Shown: positions 26,299 to 36,034, counted from the first letter of the stretch. The stretch: 64,000 bases of DNA from Tautonia plasticadhaerens (GCF_007752535.1 NZ_CP036426.1:992001-1056000), one strand, 5' to 3'. The notes: generated from the sequence alone by a model not told the origin. A program made the numbers and translations.

Positions 26299-28572
26299 TC
26301 AGTAGGCGTGCTTCTCCCCCTCGGACTCCGGGGTCACGGCCTCGGGGGGCGAGGGGGCGGCGGCCTGCCGGATCACCCGGCCGTCGACCTCGGCCCGGAG
26401 TCGGGCCACGGCCTCGGCGAGCGGCATGCTGCCGAGGTTGCCGTCGATCCGGTCCCGGAAGGCGACGGTGCCGGCCTCGACCTCGTTGGCGCCGACCACG
26501 AGCATGGCCGGGATCTTCTCGAGCTGGGCGTCCCGGATCCGTGCGTTGACCTTCTCCGGGCGACGGTCGACCGAGGTCCTCAGGCCGGCGGCCTTCAGCT
26601 CTTCGAGGACGCGGTCGGCGTAGTCGACGAACTTGTCGGAGATCGGCAGGACGCGGACCTGCTCCGGGGCCAGCCAGAGCGGGAAGGCGCCGGCGAAGTG
26701 CTCGATGAGGATGCCCATGAAGCGTTCCATCGAGCCGAACGGGGCCCGGTGGATCATCACCGGGCGGTGGGGCGTGTTGTCGGCCCCGGTGTATTCCAGC
26801 TCGAAGCGTTCGGGGAGGACGTAGTCGAGTTGCACGGTGCCGAGCTGCCACTGGCGGCCGAGGCAGTCCCGGACGACGAAGTCGGCCTTCGGGCCGTAGA
26901 AGGCGGCCTCGCCGGCGGCCTCCTCGTACCGGAGGCCCATCTCGTCGAGCACGGAGCGGATGTCGGCCTCGGCCCGCTCCCAGACGTCGAAGTCGGCGCC
27001 CTTGAACTTCGGGTCGTCCCGGTCGCTCTTGGAGAGCCGAACCCGGTAGTCATGCAGCCCGAGGCTGCCGAGCACGTACTGGGTCAGCTCCATCGTGGCC
27101 CGGAATTCGCCCCGGACCTGGTCTGGCGTGCAGAACAGGTGGGCGTCGTCCTGGGTGAACCCCCGGACCCGGGTCAGGCCGGCGAGCTGCCCCGACTGCT
27201 CATACCGGTAGACGGTGCCGAACTCAGCCAGGCGGACGGGGAGGTCGCGATAGCTGCGGGGCTGGGCGGCGTAGATCTGGATGTGGTGTGGGCAGTTCAT
27301 CGGCTTGAGGAGGTACTGATCTTGTTGGACTAACCAGCCATCGAGAAATTCATATCGTCTCCTCAATTCGAAAACCTTGCTGATCGGTCCAGTATGGTAT
27401 CTTTCAAATGGAAAGTCCGGATGCTTTAATGCCTCAGCTCTGAACTCTTCGTCGAGCTTTTCTGCATGTGCGAGGATGTTTTCCTCTCTCTTCATATCCT
27501 CCGATTCAACGCCCATCGGGAGGTCACGAAATTTAACGTCAAGCCTGTCTCTGTTCAGTTCTGCCCACGGAGCCAATGGGTGAGCATAAAATGGGGGAAA
27601 TTGTGAGTCTCGGTAGTAAGGGTAATGGCCACTCGTTTCGTAGAGTTCGATCTTCCCGATGTGAGGCGTGTAGACCGGCTCATAGCCTCGCTTGAGCAAT
27701 TCGTCCTTCAGGAACTGCTCCAGGATCCCCCGGACGATCGCCCCCTTGGGCATCCAGAGGATCAGGCCCGAGCCGACCCTCTCGGAGATGGTGAAGAGAT
27801 TCAGCTCCTTGCCGATCTTGCGGTGATCGCGCTTCTTGGCCTCCTCGATCTGGGTGAGGTAGGCGTCCAGGTCCTTCCTGTCGAAGAAGGCGGTGCCGTA
27901 GAGGCGTTGGAGCATCGGGCCGTCGGTCCGGCCCTTCCAGTAGGCCGCGGCGATCGAGAGCAGCTTGAACGCGCCGACCTTCCCCGCGTGGGGGATGTGG
28001 GGCCCCCGGCAGAGGTCGACGAACTCCCCCTGGCGGTAGAAGGAGAGGATGCCGAACTTGTGCAGTTCCTGGTCGATGTGCTCGACCTTGAGTTGCTGGC
28101 CCAGGTCCTCGCAGAACTGGCGGGCGTCGTCGGCGGGGAGGGTGAAGCGCTCGAAGGGCTCGGCCGAGGCGACGATCTTCTGCATCTCGGCCTCGATGGC
28201 CGGGAAGTCGTCCTCGGAGATGGTCCGAGAGCCGGGCAGGTCGATGTCGTAGTAGAAGCCGGTGGCGGTGGTCGGGCCGAAGGCGAGCCGGGCGTCGGGG
28301 AACAGGCGGAGCACGGCGCGGGCCATCACGTGGGCGGTCGAGTGCCGGAGCACGTCGATCGCCTCGGCGTCCCTGGGGGTCAGGACCCGGAAGGCGATCG
28401 GTGCCCCGGTGCCGTCCTCCAGCGGTCGGTCGAGGTCGACGACCGTCCCGTCGGCCACGGCGGCGACGGCGGCCTCGGCCAGCCGCTTGCCGATCGAGGC
28501 GGCGACGTCCCTCGGCCGCACGCCCTCGGGGAACTCCTTGACCGAACCGTCCGGCAACTGGATCTGGACCAT
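26299..28572 (-). CDS. thrS: Threonyl-tRNA synthetase with a large internal insertion
   Basis: 757 residues versus the usual 640-690. Attaches Thr to tRNA-Thr and edits Ser-tRNA. Order: TGS domain (1-62), N2 editing domain ([24 protein letters not shown]), class II catalytic core with motif 1 (SGHYPYYRD, about 314), KPMNCPHH (about 424), motif 2 region ([27 protein letters not shown]), motif 3 ([16 protein letters not shown]), and the anticodon-binding domain ([15 protein letters not shown] onward). About 108 residues separate SGH from KPMNCP instead of ~22. That stretch (27300-27700) is about 47-52% GC over counted lines while flanks exceed 65%. The ATG at 28572 is chosen because the TGS domain starts there; its ribosome-binding site is weak. 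A short disordered Pro/Glu tail follows. Confidence 0.95.
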   Translation of the reverse strand: MVQIQLPDGSVKEFPEGVRPRDVAASIGKRLAEAAVAAVADGTVVDLDRPLEDGTGAPIAFRVLTPRDAEAIDVLRHSTAHVMARAVLRLFPDARLAFGPTTATGFYYDIDLPGSRTISEDDFPAIEAEMQKIVASAEPFERFTLPADDARQFCEDLGQQLKVEHIDQELHKFGILSFYRQGEFVDLCRGPHIPHAGKVGAFKLLSIAAAYWKGRTDGPMLQRLYGTAFFDRKDLDAYLTQIEEAKKRDHRKIGKELNLFTISERVGSGLILWMPKGAIVRGILEQFLKDELLKRGYEPVYTPHIGKIELYETSGHYPYYRDSQFPPFYAHPLAPWAELNRDRLDVKFRDLPMGVESEDMKREENILAHAEKLDEEFRAEALKHPDFPFERYHTGPISKVFELRRRYEFLDGWLVQQDQYLLKPMNCPHHIQIYAAQPRSYRDLPVRLAEFGTVYRYEQSGQLAGLTRVRGFTQDDAHLFCTPDQVRGEFRATMELTQYVLGSLGLHDYRVRLSKSDRDDPKFKGADFDVWERAEADIRSVLDEMGLRYEEAAGEAAFYGPKADFVVRDCLGRQWQLGTVQLDYVLPERFELEYTGADNTPHRPVMIHRAPFGSMERFMGILIEHFAGAFPLWLAPEQVRVLPISDKFVDYADRVLEELKAAGLRTSVDRRPEKVNARIRDAQLEKIPAMLVVGANEVEAGTVAFRDRIDGNLGSMPLAEAVARLRAEVDGRVIRQAAAPSPPEAVTPESEGEKHAY

Positions 28573-28690
28573 CGGGATGCGCGCCCGGCCCGTCCGGGCC
28601 GGCCCTTCTGGGGCGACGCCCCGCCCCCTCCGACCCACGATGCCGGCACGGGGCGGCCTCGCCCACTCGGATCGAGACTGTCCGACCCGT

Positions 28691-28720
28691 AGCCTAGCAC
28701 GACGGTTCGGGCGCCGTCCA
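28691..28720 (-). promoter_or_regulatory. Weak promoter candidate for thrS
   Basis: On the minus strand TGGACG (28720-28715), 18-nt spacer, TAGGCT (28696-28691). 4/6 and 3/6 matches. No T-box leader is visible. Confidence 0.25.
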
Positions 28721-28751
28721 CCGGAGCGACGAGCCGCCCCTCGGGCCGGGT

Positions 28752-29147
28752 TCAGCGGACATTCGGGGAGCCGGACCCGGCCGCCTCGCGGTCCTTCCCG
28801 TTCGCGTCCCAGGCGGTGAGCACGAGGAACCCCCCGCGCTCCACCCGGAAGTGCTCATCCTGGAGCACCCGGCCGTCTCGCTCCACCCGGAGGCGGTGGC
28901 CGCCGGGCGACAGTTCGCGGACGATCGGCTCGTATCGCCGACCCTCCACCCGGAACGACTCGCCGCCGAAGATCACCTCGACGTCGGGCTCGACGACGTG
29001 GAGGACCACCTCGCCGCTCGTGCCCTTGGAATGGGCCACGATCGAGGAGAGCATCGTCATGCCGAGCACGCCGGCCGCGACGGACTGGGCCGCCTGACCC
29101 AGGATGGGGGACTTGGCGAACACGAGCAGGAGGGGCCGGACGAACAT
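28752..29147 (-). CDS. Small membrane-anchored protein with PEGA-like domain
   Basis: 131 residues. A hydrophobic N-terminal part (about 1-40, [32 protein letters not shown]) probably anchors it. The rest reads as a PEGA-like beta-sandwich: [66 protein letters not shown]. In planctomycetes this module typically follows Ser/Thr kinase domains outside the membrane; here it stands alone. The gene lies upstream of thrS on the same strand with 179 nt between them. Confidence 0.6.
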   Translation of the reverse strand: MFVRPLLLVFAKSPILGQAAQSVAAGVLGMTMLSSIVAHSKGTSGEVVLHVVEPDVEVIFGGESFRVEGRRYEPIVRELSPGGHRLRVERDGRVLQDEHFRVERGGFLVLTAWDANGKDREAAGSGSPNVR

Positions 29148-29596
29148 GGTTCCGAGGCTCCGGGGGTGGGCAGGAGTGGCCGACGACGCCCGGGAGGTCG
29201 ACGGCCCGATCCGGGGGGGAGAGCAGGCAGAAGAGATTGGTTTATCTCATTCGAGCATGGGTGTCCAGATCCCCGAGAGGTCTCCCGGCGGGATCGGACC
29301 CCCCCGGGCCGCCGACCGGGGCGGGCATGCGGCGCGACGGGGCGGCGGGAGGCGGTCGGGGCCCTCGGGGGCCGCCGACCGGGGGGGACGCCTGCTCAGG
29401 CCGCAAGGGTTGCCCCGCCTCCCGGGTCGGTGCCGACCGTCACGAGCGGCGCCCCGGGCTCCCGGGGCGTCCCGAGTCGGTTCGGGAGCCGGCCCGGGCG
29501 GGCCGATGATTGGCAGGCGACAGGATGTTCCGTCCCCGGGCCCGCGAGGATCGCTCGCCCGCCCCGGGACCTGGTCAATCGGAGGAGCGCCGACCC
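29148..29596. other. Intergenic region
   Basis: 449 bp between divergent genes. One AT-richer stretch at about 29232-29262 (AGAGATTGGTTTATCTCATTC) may hold promoters. No gene or structured element recognised otherwise. Confidence 0.4.
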
Positions 29597-30763
29597 ATGG
29601 GCTTCCTGAACGGGCGCGTCAGCTACATGCGATTCCGGGTCAGCGGCGATGCGCCGCTGCCGTTCGACGAGGAGACCCTGGAGAAGGCCTCCGCCCACGG
29701 CATCGGCCGGCACGGCGACGCCGACCCGACCGACGGCGTCCACTTCGGCTGGTCGGGCGGCAACCACGTGCTCGACATGACCTTCGAGCCGGGCAAGAAC
29801 GTCGTCAACGACGCCCTGCACCTGGGACTGAGGATCGACGCCGACAAGATCCCCGGCGACCTGCTCAAGGCCTACACCCAGATCGAGCTGGACGCCCGGG
29901 CCGCGCAGAACCCCAGCGGCAGGCCCACCAAGGCCCAGCGCGAGGAGGCCAAGGAGGCCGCCAAGGTCCGGGCCGAGGCCGAGGCCGCCGACGGCCGCTA
30001 TCGACGCCGCAAGATGCACCCGATGCTCTGGGACGGCCGGACCAACACCCTCTACGCCGGCGCCGCCTCCAACGCCGTGCTCGACCGCCTCCTCCCGCTC
30101 TTCCGGGAGACGTTCGACCGCACCCTCGAGCCGGTCACCGCCGGGGTGCTCGCCGCCTCCATCGCCGCCGAGATGGGCCGCGACGACGCCATCTACGACG
30201 CCGTCCCGCTCGCCCTCTTCGGCGACGGGGACTCGGCCCTCTATTCCTCGATCGCCTGGGCCGAGGCCGACCCCACCAGCCGGGACTACTGGGGCAACGA
30301 GTTCCTCCTCTGGCTCTGGCACACGCTCCAGAACGAGGGGGACGTGCTCACCCTGGCCGACGGCTCCGAGTGCTCGGTCATGATCTCCAAGACCCTGCAG
30401 CTCGACTGCCCCCGGGGCGAGACCGGCCGGGACAGCCTCTCCTACGAGGGCCCGACCCGCATGCCCGAGGCCCTCCGCGCCCTCCAGTCCGGCAAGCTCC
30501 CCCGCAAGGCCGGCCTGCTGATCGAACGCCAGGGGTCCACCTACGAGCTGACGATCCAGGCCGAGACGATGGCCGTCTCCGGCGCGGCCCTGCCCAAGGA
30601 AGACGGCGTCTCGGGCCGGGAGGCGCACGAAGGCCGGATCGACTACCTCCGGCACCTCACCGAGACCGTGGACCTGCTCTACGGCAGCTACGTCCGTCGC
30701 CGCCTCGACGCGAGCTGGACCGGCGAACTCGGCCGGATCCGCGACTGGCTCCGCGCCGCCTGA
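29597..30763 (+). CDS. RdgC-like (recombination-associated) protein
   Basis: 388 residues. N-terminus MGFLNGRVSYMRFRVSGDAPLPFDEETLEKASAHGIG, then DGVHFGWSGGNHVLDMTFEPGKNVVNDALHLGLRIDADKIPGDLLKAYTQIELDA, a charged helix (about 120-145), RRKMHPMLWDGRTNTLYAGAASNAVLDRLLPLFRETF, and a C-terminal region with DYWGNEFLLWLWH. The layout (N-terminal beta domain, basic helix linker, tip domain, C-terminal helices) resembles the DNA-binding ring protein RdgC/ExoRdgC, but sequence similarity to E. coli RdgC is faint. ATG at 29597 with GGAGGAG 9 nt upstream. It stands alone and ends at a strong hairpin. Could instead be a planctomycete-specific family. Confidence 0.5.
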   Translation: MGFLNGRVSYMRFRVSGDAPLPFDEETLEKASAHGIGRHGDADPTDGVHFGWSGGNHVLDMTFEPGKNVVNDALHLGLRIDADKIPGDLLKAYTQIELDARAAQNPSGRPTKAQREEAKEAAKVRAEAEAADGRYRRRKMHPMLWDGRTNTLYAGAASNAVLDRLLPLFRETFDRTLEPVTAGVLAASIAAEMGRDDAIYDAVPLALFGDGDSALYSSIAWAEADPTSRDYWGNEFLLWLWHTLQNEGDVLTLADGSECSVMISKTLQLDCPRGETGRDSLSYEGPTRMPEALRALQSGKLPRKAGLLIERQGSTYELTIQAETMAVSGAALPKEDGVSGREAHEGRIDYLRHLTETVDLLYGSYVRRRLDASWTGELGRIRDWLRAA

Positions 30764-30775
30764 TCCCCCCGCGAT

Positions 30776-30816
30776 GTCCCCCGGGGGGAGGGCGATGGCC
30801 CTCCCCCCGGGGGGAC
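30776..30816. terminator. Strong bidirectional terminator hairpin
   Basis: GTCCCCCGGGGGGAGGGC and its complement with one bulged base form a ~17-bp stem with a short loop (GATG), between the convergent RdgC-like and DUF885 genes. Confidence 0.7.
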
Positions 30817-30821
30817 TGCGA

Positions 30822-32600
30822 TCAGTCGCCCGCCGCCTCCATGCCCAGCGACCGCCGGACCAGTTCCGGCAGGTACTTGACCGGCAGGGTGCCGTGGGAA
30901 AGCGCGGCCTCGTGGTAGCGGCCGAGGTCGAATTCGTCCCCCTGCTCGAGCTGGATGTCCCGGCGGAGGCGGTGGAAGGCGACGCGGCCCACGAAGTAGG
31001 TCGAGAGCTGCGCCGAGGATTGCTTGGAGCGGATGACCTTCCCGACCGCTTCTCCCTCGGTCTGGAAGGCGCGGTCCATGAGGAGGTCCAGGGCCTCGTC
31101 GTCGGTCATGTCGCCGGCGTGCATCTCGTGGTCGAGGATCGCGTTGACCACGGCCCTCAGGTAGAACTTGAGCTGCTGGAGGCGCAACTTCGGGTCGCCC
31201 TCGCCGAAGCCCTCGTCGAGCATCATCCGCTCGGTGTAGACCGCCCACCCCTCGGCGAAGGTGCCGGAGGAGAGGACCTTGCGGATCAGCGACGGGCATC
31301 GGTTCGCGTATTCGAGCTGGACGTAGTGGCCCGGGTAGGCCTCGTGGATCGTCAGGATCCGGAGCATCCTCGCGTTGTACTCGCGGAGGAAGCTGTCGAC
31401 CCGGCCCTCGTCCCAGTCGCCCGGGGGCGGGCTGATGGCGTACTCGCTGCCGCCCCCCGGGTCGAGCGGGGGGGCGGGGTTGAGGTAGGCGACCGAGTTG
31501 CCCCTCATGAACTCGGGCATCTCGATGATCGCGCAGCGGTCGGGCTCCGGCAGTTCGAGGACGCCCCGCTCGGCGATGAACGCCTTGATCGCGTCGACGG
31601 TGGCGGTCGCGTCCTCGACCAGGCCCTCGGGGGTGCCGTGCTCCTCGCCGATCCGCCCCAGCACGCGGCGGATCATCGCCCGGCGGCCCCGCTCGTCGTC
31701 GGGGGGGATGACCTCGCCCGGGAATAGGCCGGACCAGATCTGCCGGGAGAGGACGGCCATCTCGGCCTCGACCTGCTCGGCCTCGGCCCTCGCCTCGTCG
31801 AGGATCTCGGCGGCGGTCAGGCCGGAGTCCAGCTCCCGCCCCACCTTCTCGGCGAACAGCTCGGGCCCGATCCGCCAGCCCTCCCCGGCCTCGGGCAGCA
31901 GCTCGCCCTCCAGGAATTCCAGGTAGCCCCGCAACGCCTCGACGGCGGCCCCGGCGGCCTCGGCCAGCTCCCCCTCCCCCCGGGGGCGATCGGCGAGCAG
32001 GAAGACCTCGTCGGTGTAGAAGCCGATCGCCCCCCTGGTCTGGAGGATCGCCGTCTCGACCTTCACGCGGGGCGTCTCCCCGGCCGAGAGCGTGGCCTTC
32101 GCCGTCTCGACGACCCGGGGCACCTGCCCGATCCGGGCGATCGCGTTGGCCAGGTTCGTCGCCTTCGGCAGGGTCGACTGCGTGAGCAGCAGGTACACCC
32201 CCTCGGTCGTGTAGCCGACGTAGACGCGGGGGTCCTCGACGAACGGGTCGAAGTGCTCGGCGAGCCAGAGGGCGGAGTCGAGGTGGTGGCGGAAGATCTC
32301 GTAATCGACCTGCCCGTCCCGGGAGAGGGCGTCGTAGTCGACCCGGCGGGGCAGGTCGTCCAGGAATGCGCGGTCGCGACCGACCCAGCCGGCCCGGGCC
32401 TCGGGCGAGAGGTCGTCGAGCCGGTCGTCGAAGCGGTGGTCGCCCAGCCGGGTGGCCGAGAGGGGCTCGTCGGCGAACCAGGCGTCGAGGTACTCCCGGA
32501 AGTAGGCGTCGAGCCGGTCGTCCTCCCGCTCGACGGCCGGCGAGGGGGTCGGCAAGAGGGCCATCGTGGCAAGGAGGGTCCAGGCGGTTCGCGAGGTCAT
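30822..32600 (-). CDS. DUF885 family secreted metallopeptidase-like protein
   Basis: 592 residues with a signal peptide (MTSRTAWTLLATMALLPTPSPAV). DUF885 proteins are predicted zinc peptidases; the motif HEAYPGHYVQLEYAN (HExxxH variant, about residue 415) followed by GTFAEGWAVYTERMMLDEGFG (Glu ligand region) matches the family, as does the N-terminal RLDAYFREYLDAWFADEPLSATRLGDHRFDDRL. It probably acts in the periplasm on peptides. ATG at 32600 follows GAGGAG with 10-nt spacing. Stands alone, convergent with the RdgC-like gene, divided from the upstream SGNH gene by 62 nt. Confidence 0.85.
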   Translation of the reverse strand: MTSRTAWTLLATMALLPTPSPAVEREDDRLDAYFREYLDAWFADEPLSATRLGDHRFDDRLDDLSPEARAGWVGRDRAFLDDLPRRVDYDALSRDGQVDYEIFRHHLDSALWLAEHFDPFVEDPRVYVGYTTEGVYLLLTQSTLPKATNLANAIARIGQVPRVVETAKATLSAGETPRVKVETAILQTRGAIGFYTDEVFLLADRPRGEGELAEAAGAAVEALRGYLEFLEGELLPEAGEGWRIGPELFAEKVGRELDSGLTAAEILDEARAEAEQVEAEMAVLSRQIWSGLFPGEVIPPDDERGRRAMIRRVLGRIGEEHGTPEGLVEDATATVDAIKAFIAERGVLELPEPDRCAIIEMPEFMRGNSVAYLNPAPPLDPGGGSEYAISPPPGDWDEGRVDSFLREYNARMLRILTIHEAYPGHYVQLEYANRCPSLIRKVLSSGTFAEGWAVYTERMMLDEGFGEGDPKLRLQQLKFYLRAVVNAILDHEMHAGDMTDDEALDLLMDRAFQTEGEAVGKVIRSKQSSAQLSTYFVGRVAFHRLRRDIQLEQGDEFDLGRYHEAALSHGTLPVKYLPELVRRSLGMEAAGD

Positions 32601-32662
32601 CGTCGCGTCGCTCCTCGGTGTCGTTCGGCCGATCGACCCGGTCGACCGGGTGGCCCCGGATC

Positions 32663-33526
32663 CTACCCCGCCGGGCTCCCCGACAGAAGACGCGGATCAC
32701 CGGCGTCGGCCCCGGGGGGCGGGCCGAAGAACAGCCGCAAGGTCGGCTCCATCGCGTCGGCCCAGGCCCCGTAGCCCTCGGTCGAGAGGTGCAGCAGATC
32801 CGGCTGCATCGAGCGGACGACTCGGCCGTCCTCGTCGAGCAGGCGGTGGCCGAAGTCGAGGAAGGCGACGCGGGGGCGGGCGTCGATCGGGGCGAGCAGG
32901 CGGTTGATCTCGGCGATGCGCGGGTCGGGCACGTCCGAGATGGCCGGCTGGCCGTGGCCGAGGGTCGTCCCCCGGGGCAGCATGCCGATCACGAGGATGA
33001 CCGAGTCCGGGCTGCGGCGGCGGATCTCGTCGACCAGGGCGACGACCCCCTCGGCGATCGCCTCGGGCGCGTCGAGGCCGATGTTGTTCGTCCCCGCGAG
33101 CAGCACGACCAGCTCCGGCCTCAGCCCGGCGAGCCCGCCGTGGCGGAGCCGCCAGAGCAGGTGCTCGACGTGGTCGCCGTCCATGCCGAAGTTCACGGCG
33201 CCTCGGGAGTCGAGGCGTCGCCGGCGGAGCCGATCGAGCGCCGAGTCTTCGCCGTCGAGGGCCGGGCCGAGCCAGCCCCGGGTGATCGAGTCGCCGAGCA
33301 GGAGCAGGGGGGCCGGCCCCGCCATCGCCCGGGAGACGTGCCGGGCGTGCCGGCCGACCCATTCGTCCAGGTGCGCCCTCGGCGCGGCGATCGTCGGACC
33401 GCGACGGTCCGGGTCCGGGCCGGCGACCCGGGACAGGACCGCCGACGCGACCGCCGTCATCAACAGGACGACCGACGCGACGATCGCGGACAGGCGGGCG
33501 ACCGGATGGCGAGGGGGGCGGATCAC
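32663..33526 (-). CDS. SGNH/GDSL-family hydrolase, membrane-anchored
   Basis: 287 residues. One N-terminal hydrophobic helix (about 11-33) then an SGNH esterase domain: block I LLLLGDSITRGWLG (catalytic Ser), block II Gly (VNFGMDGDHVEHLLWRL), block III LLAGTNNIGL (Asn), block V DLLHLSTEGY (Asp-x-x-His). All four family residues are present. The ATG overlaps the last 4 nt of the acyltransferase gene (ATGA), so the two are translationally coupled. SGNH domains are often fused to OafA-type acyltransferases that O-acetylate cell-surface glycans; here the two parts appear as separate coupled genes. Substrate unknown. Confidence 0.85.
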   Translation of the reverse strand: MIRPPRHPVARLSAIVASVVLLMTAVASAVLSRVAGPDPDRRGPTIAAPRAHLDEWVGRHARHVSRAMAGPAPLLLLGDSITRGWLGPALDGEDSALDRLRRRRLDSRGAVNFGMDGDHVEHLLWRLRHGGLAGLRPELVVLLAGTNNIGLDAPEAIAEGVVALVDEIRRRSPDSVILVIGMLPRGTTLGHGQPAISDVPDPRIAEINRLLAPIDARPRVAFLDFGHRLLDEDGRVVRSMQPDLLHLSTEGYGAWADAMEPTLRLFFGPPPGADAGDPRLLSGSPAG

Positions 33527-34941
33527 GGCTCGTCTTGCGCGGTTGGGCCGCCGGGAGACGGCTCGGGGTGGTGCTCCGGGAGGACGGCCATCGTACCATC
33601 TCCGGCCGGCACGTCACGGGCCGATCCCTCCTCACGCCGGTCGACCGGCCGCGAGGGCACGCGGGTCCAGCGGGCCTTCAGGCGCAGGAAGGGCCGCTCG
33701 ATGCCGTAGTACGAGGCCGCCGCCAGGCCGATCGTGGCCGCAGGGCCCATCAGGGCGGCCACCGTCCCCAGCTCGGGAGAACGGGGCAGCGCCCGGGATG
33801 CCCAGGAGACCAGCCCCAGGGCGATCTCGTGATAGAGATAGAGCCCGTAGCTGACCCGGCCGAGCCAGACCATCGTCGGCCTGGCCAGGAACCCCGAGGT
33901 CCGGTCGCGGCCCGACGCCGCCCATGCGACCAGCGCGACCGCCCAGGCCCACACCAGGACGTCGTCGGCCGCCCGTCGCCAGGGCGCCTCGGCGTAGCCG
34001 AGCGTGATCGAGTAGATGGCGGCCCCCCCGCCGACCACCGCGAGCCTCGTCCCCCAGAGCGACGCCGGCCCCGCCCCCGACCGCCCCCGCGCCAGCAGCG
34101 CCAGCATCACGCCCGCGAGCAACGTGTCCAGGTTCGCGAGCGTGTTGTACCGCAGGGCGGCCCCCCGATACCCGGCGTCGGCGAGCGCGTACCGGCAGGC
34201 GATCGCCGCCGCCATCAGCCCGGCGACCAGCGCGACCCGCCACCGCCCCCCCGACCAGGCCACGATCAGGGGCACGACGAGGTAGAATTGCTCCTCGACG
34301 CAGACGCTCCAGAGCACCGAGATCGAGTCCGAGGGCACCGGCCCCCCGTTCGCCAGCGACCAGTTCCCCAGGAACGCCAGGAACGCCGGCAGCCGGTCGG
34401 CCGCGAGCCGTCTCCAGGGGCCCGGGTCGATCCCGACGGCCGCCCTCGCCAGCGGCGTGAGGACGAAGCAGATCAGCACGACGAGGTAATACAGCGGCCA
34501 GATCCGCAGGATTCGCCGGATCCAGAACGACCGCAGGTCCACCCGGCCGAATCGCTCCCGCTCGCGGAGCAGCAGCGTCGTGATCAGGTACCCGCTGAGC
34601 ACGAAGAAGATGTTGACGCCGATCCAGCCGTTCTCCCGCAGCGGCGAGACGAGCGACCGCATCCGGAAGGAGATCTCGGGCAGCCCGGCGAGCCTGAGGA
34701 TCGGGTCGACGAGCAGGGCCAGCGGCAACGCCAATGCTTGCGAGAGCCGTTCGAGCAGGTCCAATTCCCGGTCGTGGAAGCAGTAGACCAGCGCGATCGC
34801 CACGGCCCGGAGCCCGTCGAGCCCGGGGTAATAGACGCGATCACCTCCGGTCCCGACCCCCGACCGGGCGGCCGGCGAGGCCCACCTCGGGTCGGGGGGC
34901 GTCGGGGCCCCTCCGGTCGTCGATCCCGCGTTCCCCGACAT
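33523..34941 (-). CDS. Acyltransferase 3 (OafA-like) membrane protein
   Basis: 472 residues with about ten transmembrane helices. The family signature is clear: YYPGLDGLRAVAIALVYCFHD (R and H of the active site), NGWIGVNIFFVLSGYLITTLLL, RFGRVDLRSFWIRRILRIWPLYYLVVL, LWSVCVEEQFYLVVPLIV, and LGRVSYGLYLYHEIAL near the end. Such proteins transfer acetyl or other acyl groups across the inner membrane to sugars of exopolysaccharide, lipid A/O-antigen or wall polymers. The cytoplasmic C-terminal tail is charged and disordered. An extended open frame upstream is rejected because the family starts right after the ATG at 34941. Couples to the SGNH gene by a 4-nt overlap. Confidence 0.9.
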   Translation of the reverse strand: MSGNAGSTTGGAPTPPDPRWASPAARSGVGTGGDRVYYPGLDGLRAVAIALVYCFHDRELDLLERLSQALALPLALLVDPILRLAGLPEISFRMRSLVSPLRENGWIGVNIFFVLSGYLITTLLLRERERFGRVDLRSFWIRRILRIWPLYYLVVLICFVLTPLARAAVGIDPGPWRRLAADRLPAFLAFLGNWSLANGGPVPSDSISVLWSVCVEEQFYLVVPLIVAWSGGRWRVALVAGLMAAAIACRYALADAGYRGAALRYNTLANLDTLLAGVMLALLARGRSGAGPASLWGTRLAVVGGGAAIYSITLGYAEAPWRRAADDVLVWAWAVALVAWAASGRDRTSGFLARPTMVWLGRVSYGLYLYHEIALGLVSWASRALPRSPELGTVAALMGPAATIGLAAASYYGIERPFLRLKARWTRVPSRPVDRREEGSARDVPAGDGTMAVLPEHHPEPSPGGPTAQDEP

Positions 34942-35095
34942 GGCGCCCCCGTCACCCCGGGCGTCGGCCTCCCCCGTCGAACCGACCCGGACCGTAACAC
35001 GCCCCGGCCGCGGGAGGAACCCGGTCGCCTCCCCTCGGGCGGTCGATCTCCGGGTCGATCGCCCGGGGATCGGCCCGGTCCCCGGCCGGCTCGGC

Positions 35096-35123
35096 TCGAC
35101 GCCCGGCCGCGGGACGGTACGAT
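35096..35123 (+). promoter_or_regulatory. Promoter candidate for the DUF457-like gene
   Basis: TCGACG (35096-35101), 16-nt spacer, TACGAT (35118-35123). About 50 nt leader. Confidence 0.35.
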
Positions 35124-35178
35124 GGCCGATCGTCGAGGATCGGGGGTCGGGCCGGGCGCGAGGGGCGAGGTCGCAACG

Positions 35179-35889
35179 ATGGGGAACTTCCGCCAGCACG
35201 TCGGCTTCGCCGGCTTCCTCGGCGTCTTCTACGCCTGGGGGGCGGCGGTGGTAATGGGCCTGCACTGGGTCTACGGCTCGGTGGCGGCGCTGCTGGTCAC
35301 GGTCGCCGGGCTGCTGCCGGATCTCGACTCCGACAGCTCGGTGCAGCTCCGGGGCTTCAGCGGGCTGCTCGGCGTGCTGGCGGCGGTGGCCGTCTGGCAG
35401 GACCTCGACGACTCGTCGATCATCGTCCCCTTCGAGCTGCACCTCTGGGCGGCGATCGTCTCCTACGTGCTCGTCCGCCACTTCCTGAGGCGGTCCCTGG
35501 CGTACCTGACCGTCCACCGGGGGATGAACCACAGCATCCCGACCGCGGGGATCTGGGGGGCGATCGCCTACCTCGGCTACCCGTCCGACTCCCACCTGAT
35601 CCGCCTGCTGATGGCCGTCGCCGTGATCCTCGGGTTCCTCTCCCACCTGGCCCTGGACGAGTGGTGCAGCGTCGACCTCGCCGGCCGCCGGGTGAACCGG
35701 GCGTTCGGCACGGCCCTGAAATTCGGGTCGAAGTCGGTCGGGGCGACGATGGTGACGTACCTGCTGCTCGCCCTGCTCTGCTGGTGGGTGACCGCCGTCT
35801 GGCCCGCCGACCCGCTCTCCGGCCGGCTGCCGACGCCGGTCATCCGATGGCCCGACGGGGTCGAGGACCCGGCCGACCTCGGGCGGTGA
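35179..35889 (+). CDS. DUF457/YdjM-like membrane-bound metal-dependent hydrolase-type protein
   Basis: 236 residues, about five transmembrane helices. The family hallmarks are a LLPDLDSDSS motif after the first helices, HRGMNHSIPT in the middle, and LSHLALDEWCSVDL before the last helices; these His/Asp residues are proposed metal ligands in YdjM-type proteins. Biochemical role unknown. ATG at 35179. Divergent from the acyltransferase gene; the 237-bp region between holds their promoters. A 145-bp gap separates its stop from the convergent kinase gene. Confidence 0.72.
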   Translation: MGNFRQHVGFAGFLGVFYAWGAAVVMGLHWVYGSVAALLVTVAGLLPDLDSDSSVQLRGFSGLLGVLAAVAVWQDLDDSSIIVPFELHLWAAIVSYVLVRHFLRRSLAYLTVHRGMNHSIPTAGIWGAIAYLGYPSDSHLIRLLMAVAVILGFLSHLALDEWCSVDLAGRRVNRAFGTALKFGSKSVGATMVTYLLLALLCWWVTAVWPADPLSGRLPTPVIRWPDGVEDPADLGR

Positions 35890-36034
35890 GGCGGACCCGG
35901 CCTCGACCGTCGCGCCGTGGGGCCGTCGTCGCCTCGGCCCGGATGCGGGTCGCCCCCACGCCTCTCTCGTCGAGCGGCCCCCGTCCGTCACGCCGGGGAC
36001 GGGCCCCGGGCCGCGGCCCTCGATCGATCGGGGT

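Noticed and set aside
28573-28751. T-box leader upstream of thrS
   Set aside because: No specifier-loop or antiterminator-like structure or T-box sequence found by eye.
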